Below, one piece after another: positions 42,087 to 51,621 of a DNA stretch of 64,000 nt. This DNA is from Flavobacterium gyeonganense (GTDB taxonomy: Bacteria; Bacteroidota; Bacteroidia; Flavobacteriales; Flavobacteriaceae). The notes under the pieces were generated by a model. The model saw nothing but the letters and a program-made list of their open reading frames with translations. It ran no database searches and was not told the DNA's origin. The translations under genes were made by a program, and so were the position numbers. Numbering within the stretch: position 1 is the stretch's first letter; every line of letters begins with the position of its first letter. The DNA lies in NCBI RefSeq assembly GCF_029625295.1, contig NZ_CP121112.1, positions 2,108,001-2,172,000 on the forward strand, written 5' to 3'.

Positions 42087-43811
42087 ATGAAAGAAACCAA
42101 ACATATATCCAGATCAAGAGCTCAGGAATCATCTGCCGCGATTGAAAAAATGTACATCACCATGCGTCATTTATTCAATCGTGGTTTTTACAAACCAATG
42201 GGAGTTTCAGGCGATAGTTTAAGAGAATCATTATTGGCGTTGCGTCCGGAAATTTACGGAAATATAGCCGAGGAAAAAGTAGAACTAAACGGACTTTTGT
42301 ACGTTATTGAACGACTTCCGATAGGAATCGAACAATGCCGTTTCATCAATTTAACTTCAGACGAAGGTTATTCAAAATCACATTTTCAGCCGATTGTTCC
42401 TCCAAAAAGGCGAAGAAATTGTTACCGGATTGACGAAGAACAAATGAATGTTGAAATCACACGTGGCCGTTCAGACATTTATGATATACTGACACATTTG
42501 ACTTTTATTTTCATCGAATCACATAAAATCAAAAACAGGGTTTTAATTGACGATGGAGGAGAAGTTTCACGTGACTGGCTTAAACTGGAACAAGCCATAC
42601 TACAAACCAAAAAATTGTCTCAGATAGAAAAAGAAAAAGCAATTTCGCATGCAGCTAATATTTTAGCCAGGACATTCGAAGAAGTTTTGGATATTTACGA
42701 TGCTTTTGGTTCTGAAAATGCTCCGGATCGTTTTCTGCATGTAATCTACTGGCTTGGAAAATTAGCCATTGAAGAAATGATTGACAACAATAAAAGAACT
42801 ATCACTTTTAGTCCGGTTTTAAGAGAACGATTAGGACATCATATCCATGGTGAAATATGGGCGACCAACATCAAGGAAGTTTTAAAAGCAAATAATCTTT
42901 TAAAAAGACCAATTCATATTATTAGTGCAAACATGCACAGTGTTATGAATTCAATATTTGCAACGCCGCTGTTGAAAACGAAATTTAAAGACAAATCGGA
43001 TTTCTTTATTTATGAAGAATTGAGTAAATCTGCTGCCAAAGATATCAGAAGTTTAGTGGAAGAATTAGCCTTGAAAAACGGAATGATTTCTTTGCCTGAC
43101 ACATCAGGAACTAATATCGATGTGCAGATTTTTGATACTGCCAAAATAGACTGGAGCAAAACTGCCTTTGCTTATGCGAATGTAGGAGAAGAAAAACCGG
43201 TTATAATTGTAATGGATTATGCTTTTGGTGAACAGGCTTATGAAACGATTGATGAGCTTTTAAAACCCTATAAAAAAGAAACTTTACTGAATGTAAAATC
43301 GGTTTCAATAATGGGAAAAGCCGGAATTCTGGAAGGCGGGAAGGGAGATATTATGATTCCGACAGCGCATATTAATGAAGGAACTGCAGATAATTATTTC
43401 TTCGAAAATGAATTAACAGGTGCCATGTTCGAAGGAAATGATATTGCCGTTTTTGAAGGCGCCATGGTAACCGTTTTAGGGACTTCATTACAAAACAGGG
43501 ATTTGTTGAAATTTTTTCACGAATCGACCTGGGGTGTAATTGGTCTGGAAATGGAAGGATCTTATTATCAAAAGGCAATTCAGTCGGCATCAAAAATTAG
43601 AAAAAGCGTGCCTCAGGATATTAAAGTCAGATATGCTTATTATGCTTCTGACAACCCTTTAGAAACCGGAAGTACTCTGGCTTCAGGTGGTTTAGGAACG
43701 ACAGGGGTAAAGCCAACGTATTTAATTACAATTAAAATTCTGGAACAGATTTTAAATTTAAATAATCAGCTTGGAACAAATTTAATCAGCACAGAAAAAG
43801 ATAAAAGTTAA
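42087..43811 (+). CDS. DUF6909-like protein with a nucleoside-phosphorylase-type C-terminal domain
   Basis: 574 aa. The N-terminal half is helical and basic (IEKMYITMRHLFNRGFYKPMGVSGDSL), without a recognised domain. The C-terminal half (about residues 370-560) has nucleoside-phosphorylase/AMP-nucleosidase features: SVSIMGKAGILEGGKGDIMIPTAHI, a nucleoside-binding GLEMEGSYYQKAI, and a final ASDNPL with an acidic residue. It may cleave a nucleoside or nucleotide N-glycosidic bond. I know it as a Bacteroidota-wide conserved protein (DUF6909); its activity is inference from the fold. Confidence 0.7.
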   Translation: MKETKHISRSRAQESSAAIEKMYITMRHLFNRGFYKPMGVSGDSLRESLLALRPEIYGNIAEEKVELNGLLYVIERLPIGIEQCRFINLTSDEGYSKSHFQPIVPPKRRRNCYRIDEEQMNVEITRGRSDIYDILTHLTFIFIESHKIKNRVLIDDGGEVSRDWLKLEQAILQTKKLSQIEKEKAISHAANILARTFEEVLDIYDAFGSENAPDRFLHVIYWLGKLAIEEMIDNNKRTITFSPVLRERLGHHIHGEIWATNIKEVLKANNLLKRPIHIISANMHSVMNSIFATPLLKTKFKDKSDFFIYEELSKSAAKDIRSLVEELALKNGMISLPDTSGTNIDVQIFDTAKIDWSKTAFAYANVGEEKPVIIVMDYAFGEQAYETIDELLKPYKKETLLNVKSVSIMGKAGILEGGKGDIMIPTAHINEGTADNYFFENELTGAMFEGNDIAVFEGAMVTVLGTSLQNRDLLKFFHESTWGVIGLEMEGSYYQKAIQSASKIRKSVPQDIKVRYAYYASDNPLETGSTLASGGLGTTGVKPTYLITIKILEQILNLNNQLGTNLISTEKDKS

Positions 43812-43836
43812 ATTTATTTTATAAAATTGAAAAAAG

Positions 43837-43844
43837 TAAATTTG
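43837..43844 (+). promoter_or_regulatory. -7 box TAAATTTG for the polysaccharide operon
   Basis: TAnnTTTG match, 19 bp before the ATG of the UDP-glucuronate decarboxylase gene. Confidence 0.5.
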
Positions 43845-43863
43845 CTGCAGGAAACAAATTGAT

Positions 43864-44847
43864 ATGAAAAGAATACTTATTACGGGTGCCGCGGGATTTT
43901 TAGGATCACATTTATGCGACAGATTTATCAAAGAAGGCTACCATGTTATTGGAATGGATAATCTGATTACAGGAGATCTTAAAAATATTGAACATTTGTT
44001 TAAATTAGAGCACTTTGAATTTTATCATCATGACATTACGAAATTTGTTCATATTCCTGGCGAATTAGATTATATTTTGCATTTTGCTTCACCAGCAAGC
44101 CCAATTGATTACTTAAAAATTCCAATTCAAACCTTAAAAGTAGGATCATTAGGAACCCACAATTTATTAGGTTTGGCCCGTGTAAAAAAAGCAAGGATTT
44201 TAATTGCTTCAACTTCTGAAGTATATGGGGATCCTTTAGTCCATCCGCAAACAGAAGAATATTACGGCAACGTAAACACGATCGGACCACGCGGGGTTTA
44301 TGATGAAGCCAAACGTTTTCAGGAATCCATAACAATGGCGTACCATACTTTTCATGGTGTAGAAACCAGAATTGTGCGTATTTTTAATACTTACGGACCA
44401 AGGATGCGTTTAAATGATGGCCGTGTAATTCCTGCTTTTATAGGACAGGCGCTTCGTGGAGAAGATCTGACCATTTTTGGGGACGGAATGCAGACACGTT
44501 CTTTCTGTTATGTTGACGATCAGGTAGAAGGAATTTACAGATTATTGCATTCAGATTATGTGTATCCGGTAAACATTGGAAATCCCGATGAAATAACTAT
44601 CAAGGATTTTGCTGAAGAAATTATAAAACTTACTGGGACAAACCAAAAAGTAGTTTACCATCCATTACCTATTAATGATCCTCTGCAACGCCAGCCGGAT
44701 ACTACAAAAGCAAAAGAATTATTAGGCTGGGAAGCTAAAGTAAGCCGTGCCGAAGGAATGAAAATCACATACGATTATTTTAAATCACTTTCAAAAGAAG
44801 AACTTTTAAAAGAAGAACATAAAGATTTTTCAAATTATATAAAATAA
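43864..44847 (+). CDS. UDP-glucuronate decarboxylase (UXS-type SDR)
   Basis: 327 aa. It converts UDP-glucuronate to UDP-xylose with bound NAD. The extended-SDR features are clear: the Rossmann motif GAAGFLGSH (about residues 8-16), the [11 protein letters not shown] catalytic Ser region, [14 protein letters not shown] (YxxxK), and the UXS-typical [19 protein letters not shown]. It starts a three-gene block with a sugar transferase (end to start adjacent) and a GT2 enzyme, indicating production of a xylose-containing or related surface polysaccharide. dTDP-glucose dehydratase is the main alternative, but the sequence favours UXS. Confidence 0.92.
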   Translation: MKRILITGAAGFLGSHLCDRFIKEGYHVIGMDNLITGDLKNIEHLFKLEHFEFYHHDITKFVHIPGELDYILHFASPASPIDYLKIPIQTLKVGSLGTHNLLGLARVKKARILIASTSEVYGDPLVHPQTEEYYGNVNTIGPRGVYDEAKRFQESITMAYHTFHGVETRIVRIFNTYGPRMRLNDGRVIPAFIGQALRGEDLTIFGDGMQTRSFCYVDDQVEGIYRLLHSDYVYPVNIGNPDEITIKDFAEEIIKLTGTNQKVVYHPLPINDPLQRQPDTTKAKELLGWEAKVSRAEGMKITYDYFKSLSKEELLKEEHKDFSNYIK

Positions 44848-46200
44848 ATGCGGACAAAAACAGGAAAATATTCAGGCTACATTCGTCCGTTCTCCTATTT
44901 GATTGATTTAATTATTATCAATTTTTTTGCGGTTTATATTGCGCATTTTCCTGTTGATCAAATTTTATTTTTAGCTGTACTAAATATTGGCTGGATTGGT
45001 ATTGCGTCCGATTTAGGTTTTTACGAAGTTTATCGTTATACTAAAGTGATAACGATTTTAAATTGTGCATTAAAGCAAGCCTGCTTATTTGGTTTTGTAG
45101 TTTTTGCCCTGGCCTTCTTTTATGCAAAGCATACCAGTTTTAAAACCATGTTGTTTTATTTATGGTTTATTTTTATTCTTATCTTATTCATCAAGTTTTC
45201 AATCTACTACTTTCTGCAAACCTATAGGGTTGTGTATGGAGGAAATCATAGACGGGTTGTTCTTTTAGGAAACAAAGAAAGTATTTCTCCTTTACGACAT
45301 TTCTTTACTGAGAATCCGGATTATGGATATGAACTAATTCGTGTTTTTGAATTTGAAAAAGTAAAAACAGATCATATTAAACAAATGTTTGAATTTGTCC
45401 TGAATAAAAACATGGATGAAATGTATTGTTCAATTATTGGTTTGACTCAGGAACAAATAAACGAAATTATAGATTTTGCAGATAGTAACCTGAAGACACT
45501 GAAATTTATTCCGGACGATAATCAGATATTTTTTAGAAATTTCATTTTAGAATATTACGATTATATCCCTGTAATTGCCCTTAGAAGTATTAAACTCGAT
45601 GAGCATTTGTACAAGATAATGAAACGAACTTTTGATGTTGTTTTTTCAATCATCATCATCATTGGAGTTCTTTCGTGGGTATTGCCAATTTTAGGAATTT
45701 TAATAAAACTCGAGTCAAAAGGACCTGTTTTGCTCAGACAAAAACGCAATGGGCTTAATAACAAAGAATTCGATTGTTATAAGTTCCGTTCCATGAAAAT
45801 GGGTAATAATGAATATTCAAACCAGGTTTCTAAAAACGATCCAAGAGTTACGAAAATAGGCAGGTTTATTCGAAAAACCAGTATTGATGAGCTGCCTCAG
45901 TTTTTTAATGTTTTGATTGGTGAAATGTCTGTAGTAGGGCCAAGACCTCACATAGTAAGCTATAATAAGGAATATATACTTAAGGTTGACAAGTTTATGG
46001 TACGCCATTTTATAAAACCTGGTATTACAGGTTTGGCACAGGTAAAAGGTTTTCGTGGAGAAATTGAAACCGATAATGATATTATAAACCGTGTAAAATA
46101 TGATATTTTTTATATTGAAAACTGGTCCATTCTGTTAGATTTGAAAATTATTGTAACTACAATTTACCATATCATTAAAGGTGATGAAAAAGCATATTGA
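44848..46200 (+). CDS. Polyprenyl-phosphate sugar phosphotransferase (WcaJ/PglC-type)
   Basis: 450 aa. It transfers a sugar-1-phosphate to undecaprenyl phosphate, the first membrane step of capsule or exopolysaccharide assembly. Four to five N-terminal membrane helices, a soluble CoA-binding-like middle domain (RRVVLLGNKESISPLRHF) and one more helix precede the bacterial sugar transferase domain (MKRTFDVVFS, RQKRNGLNNKEFDCYKFRSMK, VGPRPHIVSYNKEY, KPGITGLAQVKGFRGE). The ATG immediately follows the UXS stop, and the gene overlaps the downstream GT2 gene by 4 bp, so translational coupling is likely. Confidence 0.93.
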   Translation: MRTKTGKYSGYIRPFSYLIDLIIINFFAVYIAHFPVDQILFLAVLNIGWIGIASDLGFYEVYRYTKVITILNCALKQACLFGFVVFALAFFYAKHTSFKTMLFYLWFIFILILFIKFSIYYFLQTYRVVYGGNHRRVVLLGNKESISPLRHFFTENPDYGYELIRVFEFEKVKTDHIKQMFEFVLNKNMDEMYCSIIGLTQEQINEIIDFADSNLKTLKFIPDDNQIFFRNFILEYYDYIPVIALRSIKLDEHLYKIMKRTFDVVFSIIIIIGVLSWVLPILGILIKLESKGPVLLRQKRNGLNNKEFDCYKFRSMKMGNNEYSNQVSKNDPRVTKIGRFIRKTSIDELPQFFNVLIGEMSVVGPRPHIVSYNKEYILKVDKFMVRHFIKPGITGLAQVKGFRGEIETDNDIINRVKYDIFYIENWSILLDLKIIVTTIYHIIKGDEKAY

Positions 46201-46967
46201 TGAGTGAGTTAGTTTCTATCATAACACCCACATATAATGCCGAAAAATACATTCGGGAAACCCTGCTGTCGGTAACAAATCAAAGTTATCAAAACTGGGA
46301 AATGATTCTGACCGATGACGCTTCAACAGATAATACGATTGCGATAATTGAAGAATTTGCATTAAAAGACAACCGGATAAAATTTTTTAAATTACCGGAA
46401 AATCGCGGAAACGGTTATGCGAGAAATGCCGCTTTAGAAAAAGCCGACGGAAAATATATTGCTTATTTAGACGCTGATGATGTATGGTTTCCGGAGAAGC
46501 TGGAAAAGCAGATTCAGTTTCTAAAAACAAATGATTTATATTTTACTTTTAGTTTTTATGATTCTATAGACGAAGAAGGAAATGATTTGCACAGACGAGT
46601 AGAATCGCCAAATCCACTAACCTATAAACAATTGTTTTTCTGCAATTATGTAGGCAATTTAACGGCCATTTATGATGCAGATTATTTTGGCAAAATTATT
46701 CTGGAAACATCACAAAAACGGCAGGATTGGAGAATTTGGCTGACCATTTTGAAACAGATTAAAATAGCAAAACCAGTTGCTGAATCTTTAGCTTTTTACA
46801 GAATCAGAAAGAACTCTGTTTCTTCTTCTAAATTCAAATTGATCAAGCACAATTTTGGAGTTTATAAAGAATTTCACGGACATAATTTTGTGTTTGCTGT
46901 GTTGCTGATGATTCGGTTTCTATATACACAGCTGATTGTAAAACGAAAATATATAAAGAAGATTTAA
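46197..46967 (+). CDS. Glycosyltransferase family 2
   Basis: 256 aa. A GT-A fold inverting transferase with VSIITPTYNAEKYIRETLLSV at the N-terminus, ILTDDASTDNTIAII, and the DXD-type metal site AYLDADDVWFPEKL (about residue 90). The C-terminal part (KRQDWRIWLTILKQ) carries the typical QDW acceptor-side motif. It acts on lipid-linked sugars with the upstream sugar transferase. The first residue is the ATG at 46197 or the next one at 46200; there is a 4-bp overlap with the preceding gene. It ends the polysaccharide block. Confidence 0.92.
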   Translation: MMSELVSIITPTYNAEKYIRETLLSVTNQSYQNWEMILTDDASTDNTIAIIEEFALKDNRIKFFKLPENRGNGYARNAALEKADGKYIAYLDADDVWFPEKLEKQIQFLKTNDLYFTFSFYDSIDEEGNDLHRRVESPNPLTYKQLFFCNYVGNLTAIYDADYFGKIILETSQKRQDWRIWLTILKQIKIAKPVAESLAFYRIRKNSVSSSKFKLIKHNFGVYKEFHGHNFVFAVLLMIRFLYTQLIVKRKYIKKI

Positions 46968-46992
46968 ATTCACAATTTGTAACCTTGAAGAA

Positions 46993-47520
46993 TTATTTTT
47001 TATATCCAATTTTTACTCTTTCAGTTTCGTTTTCTTTTTTCTCCGTTAATTCATCCAAATAAGAAAATACCAATTCTATATTTTTGTCATGATTCTCTAA
47101 CTTCTTCGGAATCTGAAGAATATCAACCTTAATTTCAGTTGTATCCAAAAGCATTTGTCTCACTTTCGTGAAAATCCTCATGATTTGAATATTTGTTTGG
47201 ATTGCTTTATCGCTATTTAAAACACTTGAAAGCATTAATATTCAATGTTCTGTGAATGCCATTGGAGCATATCGTAAACCCATCTTCTCAGAATTGGAGG
47301 TCGCAATTTGCGACCTCCAATTTTCAAATTCTTTTTTGGTAAGCTCAAACATAAAATCTTCAGGAAAACGGTTTCGATTCCTTTTAACTTGCTCTTTTAG
47401 TCGTTTTGTTTCAATGCCATAAAGTAAAGCCAGATCACTATCCAGCATTATCTTTTGTCCACGAATAAAATATATTTTATTAGAAATTGTTTCTTCAGTA
47501 AGCAGAGAATGATCAGCCAT
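46993..47520 (-). pseudogene. ORF6N-domain DNA-binding protein interrupted by an in-frame TGA
   Basis: The first part (47242-47520) has the complete ORF6N domain (IYFIRGQKIMLDSDLALLYGIETKRLKEQVKRN...FTEH). After a TGA at 47239-47241 the same frame continues two codons later as MLSSVLNSDKAIQTNIQIMRIFTKVRQML to 46993. Relatives have FTEHG here, so a single G to T change (GGA to TGA) explains the break; this is not a homopolymer error. Joined length is about 176 aa. ORF6N proteins are phage-antirepressor-like and often orphan in chromosomes. The first 92 aa alone may still bind DNA. Confidence 0.82.
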
Positions 47521-47559
47521 AAGTTTTTAAATCAAAACAAATATAAGATTTTATTTATA

Positions 47560-48869
47560 TTATAAGTAAGATTTGAATTGTTTTAGTTTTCCTCGATTGG
47601 TTCTTTCTAAAACATTTTTTCTTGTAAAAGTAAAGTTTAAATTGGGTTCTAAATACAAAGTAATGGCATCTTCAATTTTTTGAATTTGCTCCGAATTCAA
47701 TTCATTTTCAGAAACATATTCGATTTCAAAAGAATCTATTTTTGTTTGTTTGATAATAAATTCTTTTACATTTCCGTCATCTTCGATAATGCTTTTGGTC
47801 ACATAATAAAATGTCAAACCAGGCGATTTTTTACCGCTTGGTAAAATGGCAACATCATTGGTTCTTCCAATAAGTTTTTTAAGAATTGGTTTTTGTGGCG
47901 TGCTTTTTTCGTCTAAAATTCCGATGTCGCCAATTTCATATCTGATAAACGGATTGGCTTTATTGTATAAAGATGTAATCACAATCTTACCTTCTGTTCC
48001 ATGTGGAACAGGTTTGTTGTTTTCATCTAAAATTTCAACAAAAAGTGTTTCTGAATTCACCTGCCATTCGCCCTTAGGATTTTCAAAAGCAATCAAATCC
48101 AATTCTGAAGCCCCGTATTCATTGATAATCGGAATACCAAATTGTTTTTCTAAAAGTTTTTTATCCGATTCAAAAAGCATTTCCGAAGTAACAAAACAGG
48201 CTTTTAAAGTCGGGCAGATTTCTTTTAAATTGATGTTCTTCTGTTCCAAATACTTGGCGAATAAAACGATAGAACTTGTATATCCGTTGAGATAATCGAA
48301 TTTTTTTGTTCTGAATTTCTGGAGAAATTTTTCTAAAACAACATCTGATAAATCAAAAACCGGAAATCGGAAACGGCGGCTCAAAAAATCCTTAAAACGC
48401 TCTTTCTGGTATCCAATAAAATCCATTGGAATTCCATAAAACCGTGCCTGGTAAGAATGATTAAAATCGATTCCAAACCACCCAAAACGCATAATATTAG
48501 ATGCCCATGTTAAGGCATGAGAATATTTATCTTTTGCAAAAACAAACGGAGTTCCGCTAGATCCGGATGTTTTGTTGAGGTAGATGTTTTTTTTGAATAA
48601 CCTTTTGAAAGCCTTTCTTCAAGTGGCTTCTGTAAGTTTTGCTTGTTTAGAATGGGAAGGTTTTCCCATTTGGGTGCAATTTTATCACCAACTAATTCGT
48701 TATAAAAAAGATTATTTTTCAAATGAAAATCAACAATTTCGTCTTTTTGCTTTTGAAGAAATAACATAAATTCTTCGTCAGTTAATTGGGTAATTGCATC
48801 CAGATCAGCTTTTGCTTTCTTAATCGGAAAACCATTTAATTGAAGCGAAATATCAAAAAGAGAAATCAT
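47560..48869 (-). pseudogene. PaaK/CapK-like AMP-forming acyl-CoA ligase, frameshifted
   Basis: The N-terminal frame (48510-48869) ends in KKTSTSTKHPDL. The -1 frame gives the true continuation KKNIYLNKTSGSSGTPFVFAKDKYSHALTWAS, i.e. the adenylate-forming phosphate loop TSGSSGTP. The C-terminal frame (47560-48492) follows with INEYGASELDLIAFE (A5) and RYEIGDIGIL (A7-A8). One missing A in the A8 run (complement of 48587-48594) separates the two. Restored length is about 436 aa. PaaK/CapK-type ligases occur in surface-polysaccharide loci, consistent with the adjacent sugar transferase block. The actual substrate is unknown. The frame break may be an assembly error. Confidence 0.8.
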
Positions 48870-48970
48870 TTGGAGGTGAAATTTTCATCAAAAATAATAT
48901 TATACAATTACTAACAGTACAGAATCCAGAACTTTTTAAGATTTAATTATTTTTTACGTGCAAAAGCAAT

Positions 48971-48978
48971 TATTTTTG
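48971..48978 (+). promoter_or_regulatory. -7 box TATTTTTG for purD
   Basis: TAnnTTTG match, 24 bp before the purD ATG. Confidence 0.5.
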
Positions 48979-49002
48979 CACCACAACTAAATACAACGAC
49001 AC

Positions 49003-50277
49003 ATGACAATTTTACTATTGGGATCAGGCGGAAGAGAGCATGCATTTGCATGGAAAATGACTCAGAGTCCGCTTTGCGAAAAACTTTTTGTAGTACCTGG
49101 AAATGCAGGAACTGCTGCAATTGCTGAAAATGTGGCAATATCTGCTACAGATTTTGAAGCAGTAAAAGCTTTAGTACTTAAAGAAAATATAAGTTTAGTA
49201 GTCGTAGGACCTGAAGATCCATTGGTAAAAGGTATTTACGATTATTTTAAAAATGACGAAAGTTTAAAACATATTCCAGTTATTGGACCATCCAAATTAG
49301 GCGCGCAATTAGAAGGAAGTAAAGAATTCGCAAAAGAATTCCTGATGAAACACAACATTCCAACCGCAGCTTACGATAGTTTTACTGCCGAAACTGTAGA
49401 AAAAGGATGCGAATTTCTAGAAACTTTACAGCCTCCTTACGTTTTAAAAGCAGACGGCTTAGCAGCTGGAAAAGGAGTTTTGATTATTCAGGATCTTGAA
49501 GAAGCTAAGACTGAATTGAGAAACATGCTGGTTCATGCAAAATTCGGTACAGCAAGTTCAAAAGTTGTTATTGAAGAATTTTTGGACGGAATCGAATTAA
49601 GCTGTTTCGTTTTAACAGACGGAAAAAGCTATAAAATCCTTCCAACGGCAAAAGATTACAAAAGAATTGGAGAAGGAGATACCGGTTTAAACACAGGTGG
49701 AATGGGAGCAGTTTCCCCGGTTCCTTACGTAGATGCAGTTTTAATGGAAAAAATTGAAACCCGTATTGTAAAACCAACAATCGAAGGTTTCCAAAAAGAC
49801 GGAATCGAATACAAAGGATTTGTATTTATCGGTTTGATCAATGTAAAAGGTGAACCTATCGTTATTGAATACAACGTAAGAATGGGAGATCCTGAAACTG
49901 AGGTTGTAGTGCCAAGATTAAAATCAGATTTAGTAGAATTATTCCTGTCTGTTGCAGATCAAAAGTTAGGTGACTTTAATTTAGAAGTTGATCCAAGAAG
50001 TGCTACAACTGTAATGGTAGTATCCGGCGGTTATCCTGAAGATTTTGAAAAAGGAAAAGTAATTTCTGGATTAGAAAATATTACAGATTCGATAGTTTTT
50101 CACGCAGGAACAAAATTAGATGGCGAAAATGTCGTTACTAATGGAGGACGTGTACTTGCTGTGACATCATACGGAGATAATTTCCAGGAGGCCATAAAAA
50201 AATCTTACCAAAACATAGATAAACTAAGCTTTGATAAGATGTATTTTAGAAAAGATATCGGTTTCGATTTAATCTGA
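49003..50277 (+). CDS. purD: Phosphoribosylamine--glycine ligase PurD
   Basis: 424 aa, normal length. It catalyses ATP-dependent joining of phosphoribosylamine and glycine, the second step of purine synthesis. The N-terminal domain starts MTILLLGSGGREHAFAWKM. The ATP-grasp core shows VLKADGLAAGKGVLI, GLNTGGMGAVSPVPY and EYNVRMGDPETEVVVPRL. The start is fixed by the TATTTTTG box just upstream. A hairpin terminator follows, so it is monocistronic; other pur genes are elsewhere. Confidence 0.97.
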   Translation: MTILLLGSGGREHAFAWKMTQSPLCEKLFVVPGNAGTAAIAENVAISATDFEAVKALVLKENISLVVVGPEDPLVKGIYDYFKNDESLKHIPVIGPSKLGAQLEGSKEFAKEFLMKHNIPTAAYDSFTAETVEKGCEFLETLQPPYVLKADGLAAGKGVLIIQDLEEAKTELRNMLVHAKFGTASSKVVIEEFLDGIELSCFVLTDGKSYKILPTAKDYKRIGEGDTGLNTGGMGAVSPVPYVDAVLMEKIETRIVKPTIEGFQKDGIEYKGFVFIGLINVKGEPIVIEYNVRMGDPETEVVVPRLKSDLVELFLSVADQKLGDFNLEVDPRSATTVMVVSGGYPEDFEKGKVISGLENITDSIVFHAGTKLDGENVVTNGGRVLAVTSYGDNFQEAIKKSYQNIDKLSFDKMYFRKDIGFDLI

Positions 50278-50288
50278 AAATAAATTGA

Positions 50289-50322
50289 CAAGCCCTTTAT
50301 AATTAAAGGGTTTGGTTTTTAT
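50289..50322. terminator. Terminator between purD and the convergent DUF6341-like gene
   Basis: The stem CCCTTTA/TAAAGGG with a T-rich plus-strand tail. Confidence 0.7.
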
Positions 50323-50549
50323 TTTAAAAATGAATGAGCCGTTGTATCCTGATTTTCTGTTCCAGCGTTATCAAAAATACGTAATTGTTTAATCCAATAA
50401 ACGATTGCGCATGCACAGATGATCATAAAAATCCAGTTAATAGTGTTTGCACCAAACCATGTAATCAATTCCAAACGACGTAAAAAGTCAAGAGGAGCAA
50501 ACAAAATGTTAACGAATAAGTATTGTATTCCTTCAAAAAAAGCTGTCAT
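50319..50549 (-). CDS. Small DUF6341-like membrane protein
   Basis: 76 aa. One amphipathic N-terminal helix (FFEGIQYLFVNILFAPLDFLRRLEL) and a membrane helix (TINWIFMIICACAIVYWIKQL), with a short hydrophilic end. This matches a Flavobacteriaceae family I recall as DUF6341, sometimes mis-annotated as uracil phosphoribosyltransferase because it lies next to upp. Here upp is indeed the second gene away. Function unknown. Confidence 0.68.
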   Translation of the reverse strand: MTAFFEGIQYLFVNILFAPLDFLRRLELITWFGANTINWIFMIICACAIVYWIKQLRIFDNAGTENQDTTAHSFLK

Positions 50550-50691
50550 AATTTTTTAAAATTATATGTTATTTATTGTTGTGTAATGCTTTGAAGATAA
50601 AATTCGGTTTATTGAATCTTTTTTCAACTCGTTCGGTTTTTCATTTTAAACAAGTAGTATCTTTACAATCACAAAAGTATAAAATATCCTT

Positions 50692-51621
50692 ATGATAACA
50701 AGTGTTTTTAAAAAATCTACACCATTAAATTATTCCCTGGTTGTAATTTTAATACTGGTTTTCTTTTTTATGTATCAAATTCAGGAACCATCATGGATGA
50801 GTTCTTATTTTTTAATGTTTCAAAAAATAAGTTTATTCTGCTTTGTGCTGGCTTCTTTTTTCCTTATAAATTTTATCGTTAAAAAGAATGGGCTTAGTAA
50901 AGATAATGGATATGCGATATTATTCTATCTACTGCTGTTATTATTTTTCCCAACGATATTCAATAACGCAAATGTCATTTATGCTAATTTTTTTCTGTTG
51001 CTGGCGCTTCGCAGATTAATTTCTTTGCAATCTTTAAAATCTTCAAAAGAAAAAATATTTGATGCTTCTTTTTGGATTTTAGTGGCTACGTTATTTCAGT
51101 TTTGGTGTATTCTTTTCCTGATTTTGGTTTTTATATCCATTATTTTTCACGTTTCGAGGGATTATAGAAATTGGGTTTTGCCTTTTATTGCGCTTTTGGC
51201 TGTTGCTTTATTATTTTTAACGGTATCCTTGATTTTCAATTTTGATGCTGTAAAATTTATTCAGGACAGGGCATTTATCGATTTAAGGATTGATTATTTT
51301 AAAAATAATTATGAAAATGGGGCATTCTCAATTTATGTTGCAGTAGTTTTATTTTTTGTAGTTTCAATACTATCAACCTTGTCAAACAGACCGCAGATTG
51401 TCCATACTTCATACAAAAAAGTGGTTGCCTGTTTTTTTATAGCGATATTTGTTTTCATTCTTTCGCCAGACAAAAGCAATGATTTATTGTTGTTTAGTAT
51501 TACTCCTTTGACCATTATGGCATCGAGTAGTGTTGAATATATGCAGCAAAAACTAAATAGGGAAATTACATTCTATGTCCTTATCTGCTGCAGTTTATTT
51601 ACGTTTTTCTCTCAGCTATAA
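50692..51621 (+). CDS. Polytopic DUF6427-like membrane protein
   Basis: 309 aa with about nine hydrophobic segments covering most of the length (for example YSLVVILILVFFFMY, GYAILFYLLLLLFFPTIF, WVLPFIALLAVALLFLTV). It resembles a Bacteroidota-specific family I know as DUF6427. The loop QEPSWMSSYF follows the first helix. There are no transporter or enzyme motifs. The 3' end overlaps the 3' end of the convergent upp gene by 6 bp. Function unknown. Confidence 0.7.
   Translation: MITSVFKKSTPLNYSLVVILILVFFFMYQIQEPSWMSSYFLMFQKISLFCFVLASFFLINFIVKKNGLSKDNGYAILFYLLLLLFFPTIFNNANVIYANFFLLLALRRLISLQSLKSSKEKIFDASFWILVATLFQFWCILFLILVFISIIFHVSRDYRNWVLPFIALLAVALLFLTVSLIFNFDAVKFIQDRAFIDLRIDYFKNNYENGAFSIYVAVVLFFVVSILSTLSNRPQIVHTSYKKVVACFFIAIFVFILSPDKSNDLLLFSITPLTIMASSSVEYMQQKLNREITFYVLICCSLFTFFSQL

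Noticed and set aside
42563..42578. AGTTTCACGTGACTGG, containing the parS left half
   Set aside because: Only the left half matches; the right half is lost and the sequence is explained by codons for VSRDW.
47239..47241. TGA as selenocysteine codon in the ORF6N gene
   Set aside because: The expected residue is glycine and no SECIS-like hairpin follows; a nonsense change is simpler.
47995..48010. TGTTCCATGTGGAACA, one base from a palindromic parS site, 43 kb from the cluster
   Set aside because: It lies inside the conserved coding sequence of the PaaK-like ligase (VPHGTEG) and has a T where the core C is needed; a single isolated near match is expected by chance.
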